Positions 41,546 to 41,728 of a DNA stretch of 41,728 nucleotides are shown here, one piece after another. The stretch comes from Marinomonas algarum (GTDB taxonomy: Bacteria > Pseudomonadota > Gammaproteobacteria > Pseudomonadales > Marinomonadaceae): the NCBI RefSeq assembly GCF_020532605.1, contig NZ_JAJATW010000022.1, positions 1-41,728 of the forward strand. The letters are read 5' to 3'. Numbering within the stretch: the first letter of the stretch is position 1; the number at the start of each line of letters is the position of its first letter. Position numbers and translations under genes: made by a program. The notes under the pieces are model-generated. The model saw nothing but the letters and a program-made list of their open reading frames with translations. It was not told the DNA's origin and searched no databases.

Positions 41546-41728
41546 TATATTTAAAGGTTTATGCGCTAATAGATTACAAAATTGACGATTACATTGATTA
41601 ATACCTGATTCCGTGACTTAAAACCCCTCTCACACCCCTGCAGAGCTGTAATCATACGGCCTGAAGCAGTAAAATGACCACTGCTTTTCGTTCACCCAGA
41701 CAGTGACTTTTTTCCATGCGCACCTTCA
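41546..41728. other. Right-end non-coding tail
   Basis: I see no gene, terminator or repeat that can be supported in these last 183 bases. Confidence 0.4.

Noticed and set aside
1..41728. CRISPR array, insertion sequence or prophage
   Set aside because: No spaced direct repeats, transposase, or phage structural genes were seen; only one lone tyrosine recombinase.

Overview
The window looks like chromosomal DNA of a marine gammaproteobacterium of the Oceanospirillales, and the mix fits Marinomonas or a close relative. The grounds are: AT-leaning DNA (about mid-40s % GC by eye); an ectoine-type osmolyte importer beside an rRNA operon; gammaproteobacterial pilA-B-C-D-coaE-yacG order; an AceE/AceF pyruvate dehydrogenase with a three-lipoyl E2; and EfpL, TrmJ and RraA. 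The genus is an inference. Most genes are housekeeping or conserved accessory genes. I see no prophage, insertion sequence or CRISPR array. One lone tyrosine recombinase sits near the right end.

Layout. 1-360: tail of an rRNA operon with two tandem 5S genes and a strong terminator. 607-3582: ehuBCDA, an ectoine/hydroxyectoine ABC importer. 3702-6298: a ZIP-like metal permease, then a BenE-type transporter and a GntR/FCD regulator with a likely operator in front. 6309-12678, all minus strand: a 96-aa protein of unknown function, pilin, compact pilB, pilC, pilD, coaE, yacG, a response regulator with a TPR-like tail and a small histidine kinase, packed almost without gaps. 12801-15853 minus: pta and nadC. 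15854-16649: a gene-free 796-bp stretch with a 27-bp palindrome and two other stem-loops. 16650-21361: aceE and aceF. 21464-25701 minus: an RND efflux pump and its adaptor. 25959-32977: uup, a DUF2760 protein and two Hsp70-family proteins in one tight operon. 33079-36934: rraA, an uncharacterised protein that looks like a dead DnaQ-fold exonuclease, an M14 carboxypeptidase, efpL and trmJ. 36985-38286 minus: a membrane J-domain/SH3 protein. 38444-39623: moaC, moaD, moaE. 39636-40895 minus: tyrosine recombinase. 41267-41545: small exported protein.

How the parts work together. The Ehu system would import compatible solutes. Pta and the PDH complex meet at acetyl-CoA, and CoaE completes CoA synthesis. 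The pil genes make a type IV pilus or pseudopilus, and the downstream two-component pair may be co-transcribed with them. The most promising little-described system is uup-DUF2760-Hsp70-Hsp70: an ABC-F ribosome factor followed by two paralogous, non-canonical Hsp70s, the second carrying a long C-terminal extension. A membrane-anchored J-domain protein and the translation factor EfpL lie within the next 6 kb.

Gene starts were moved from the longest reading frame where the ribosome-binding site, the neighbouring gene or the family's usual N-terminus required it (ehuB, the histidine kinase, coaE, pilD, nadC, the J-domain protein, moaD). All family assignments come from reading motifs by eye; no database search was run.
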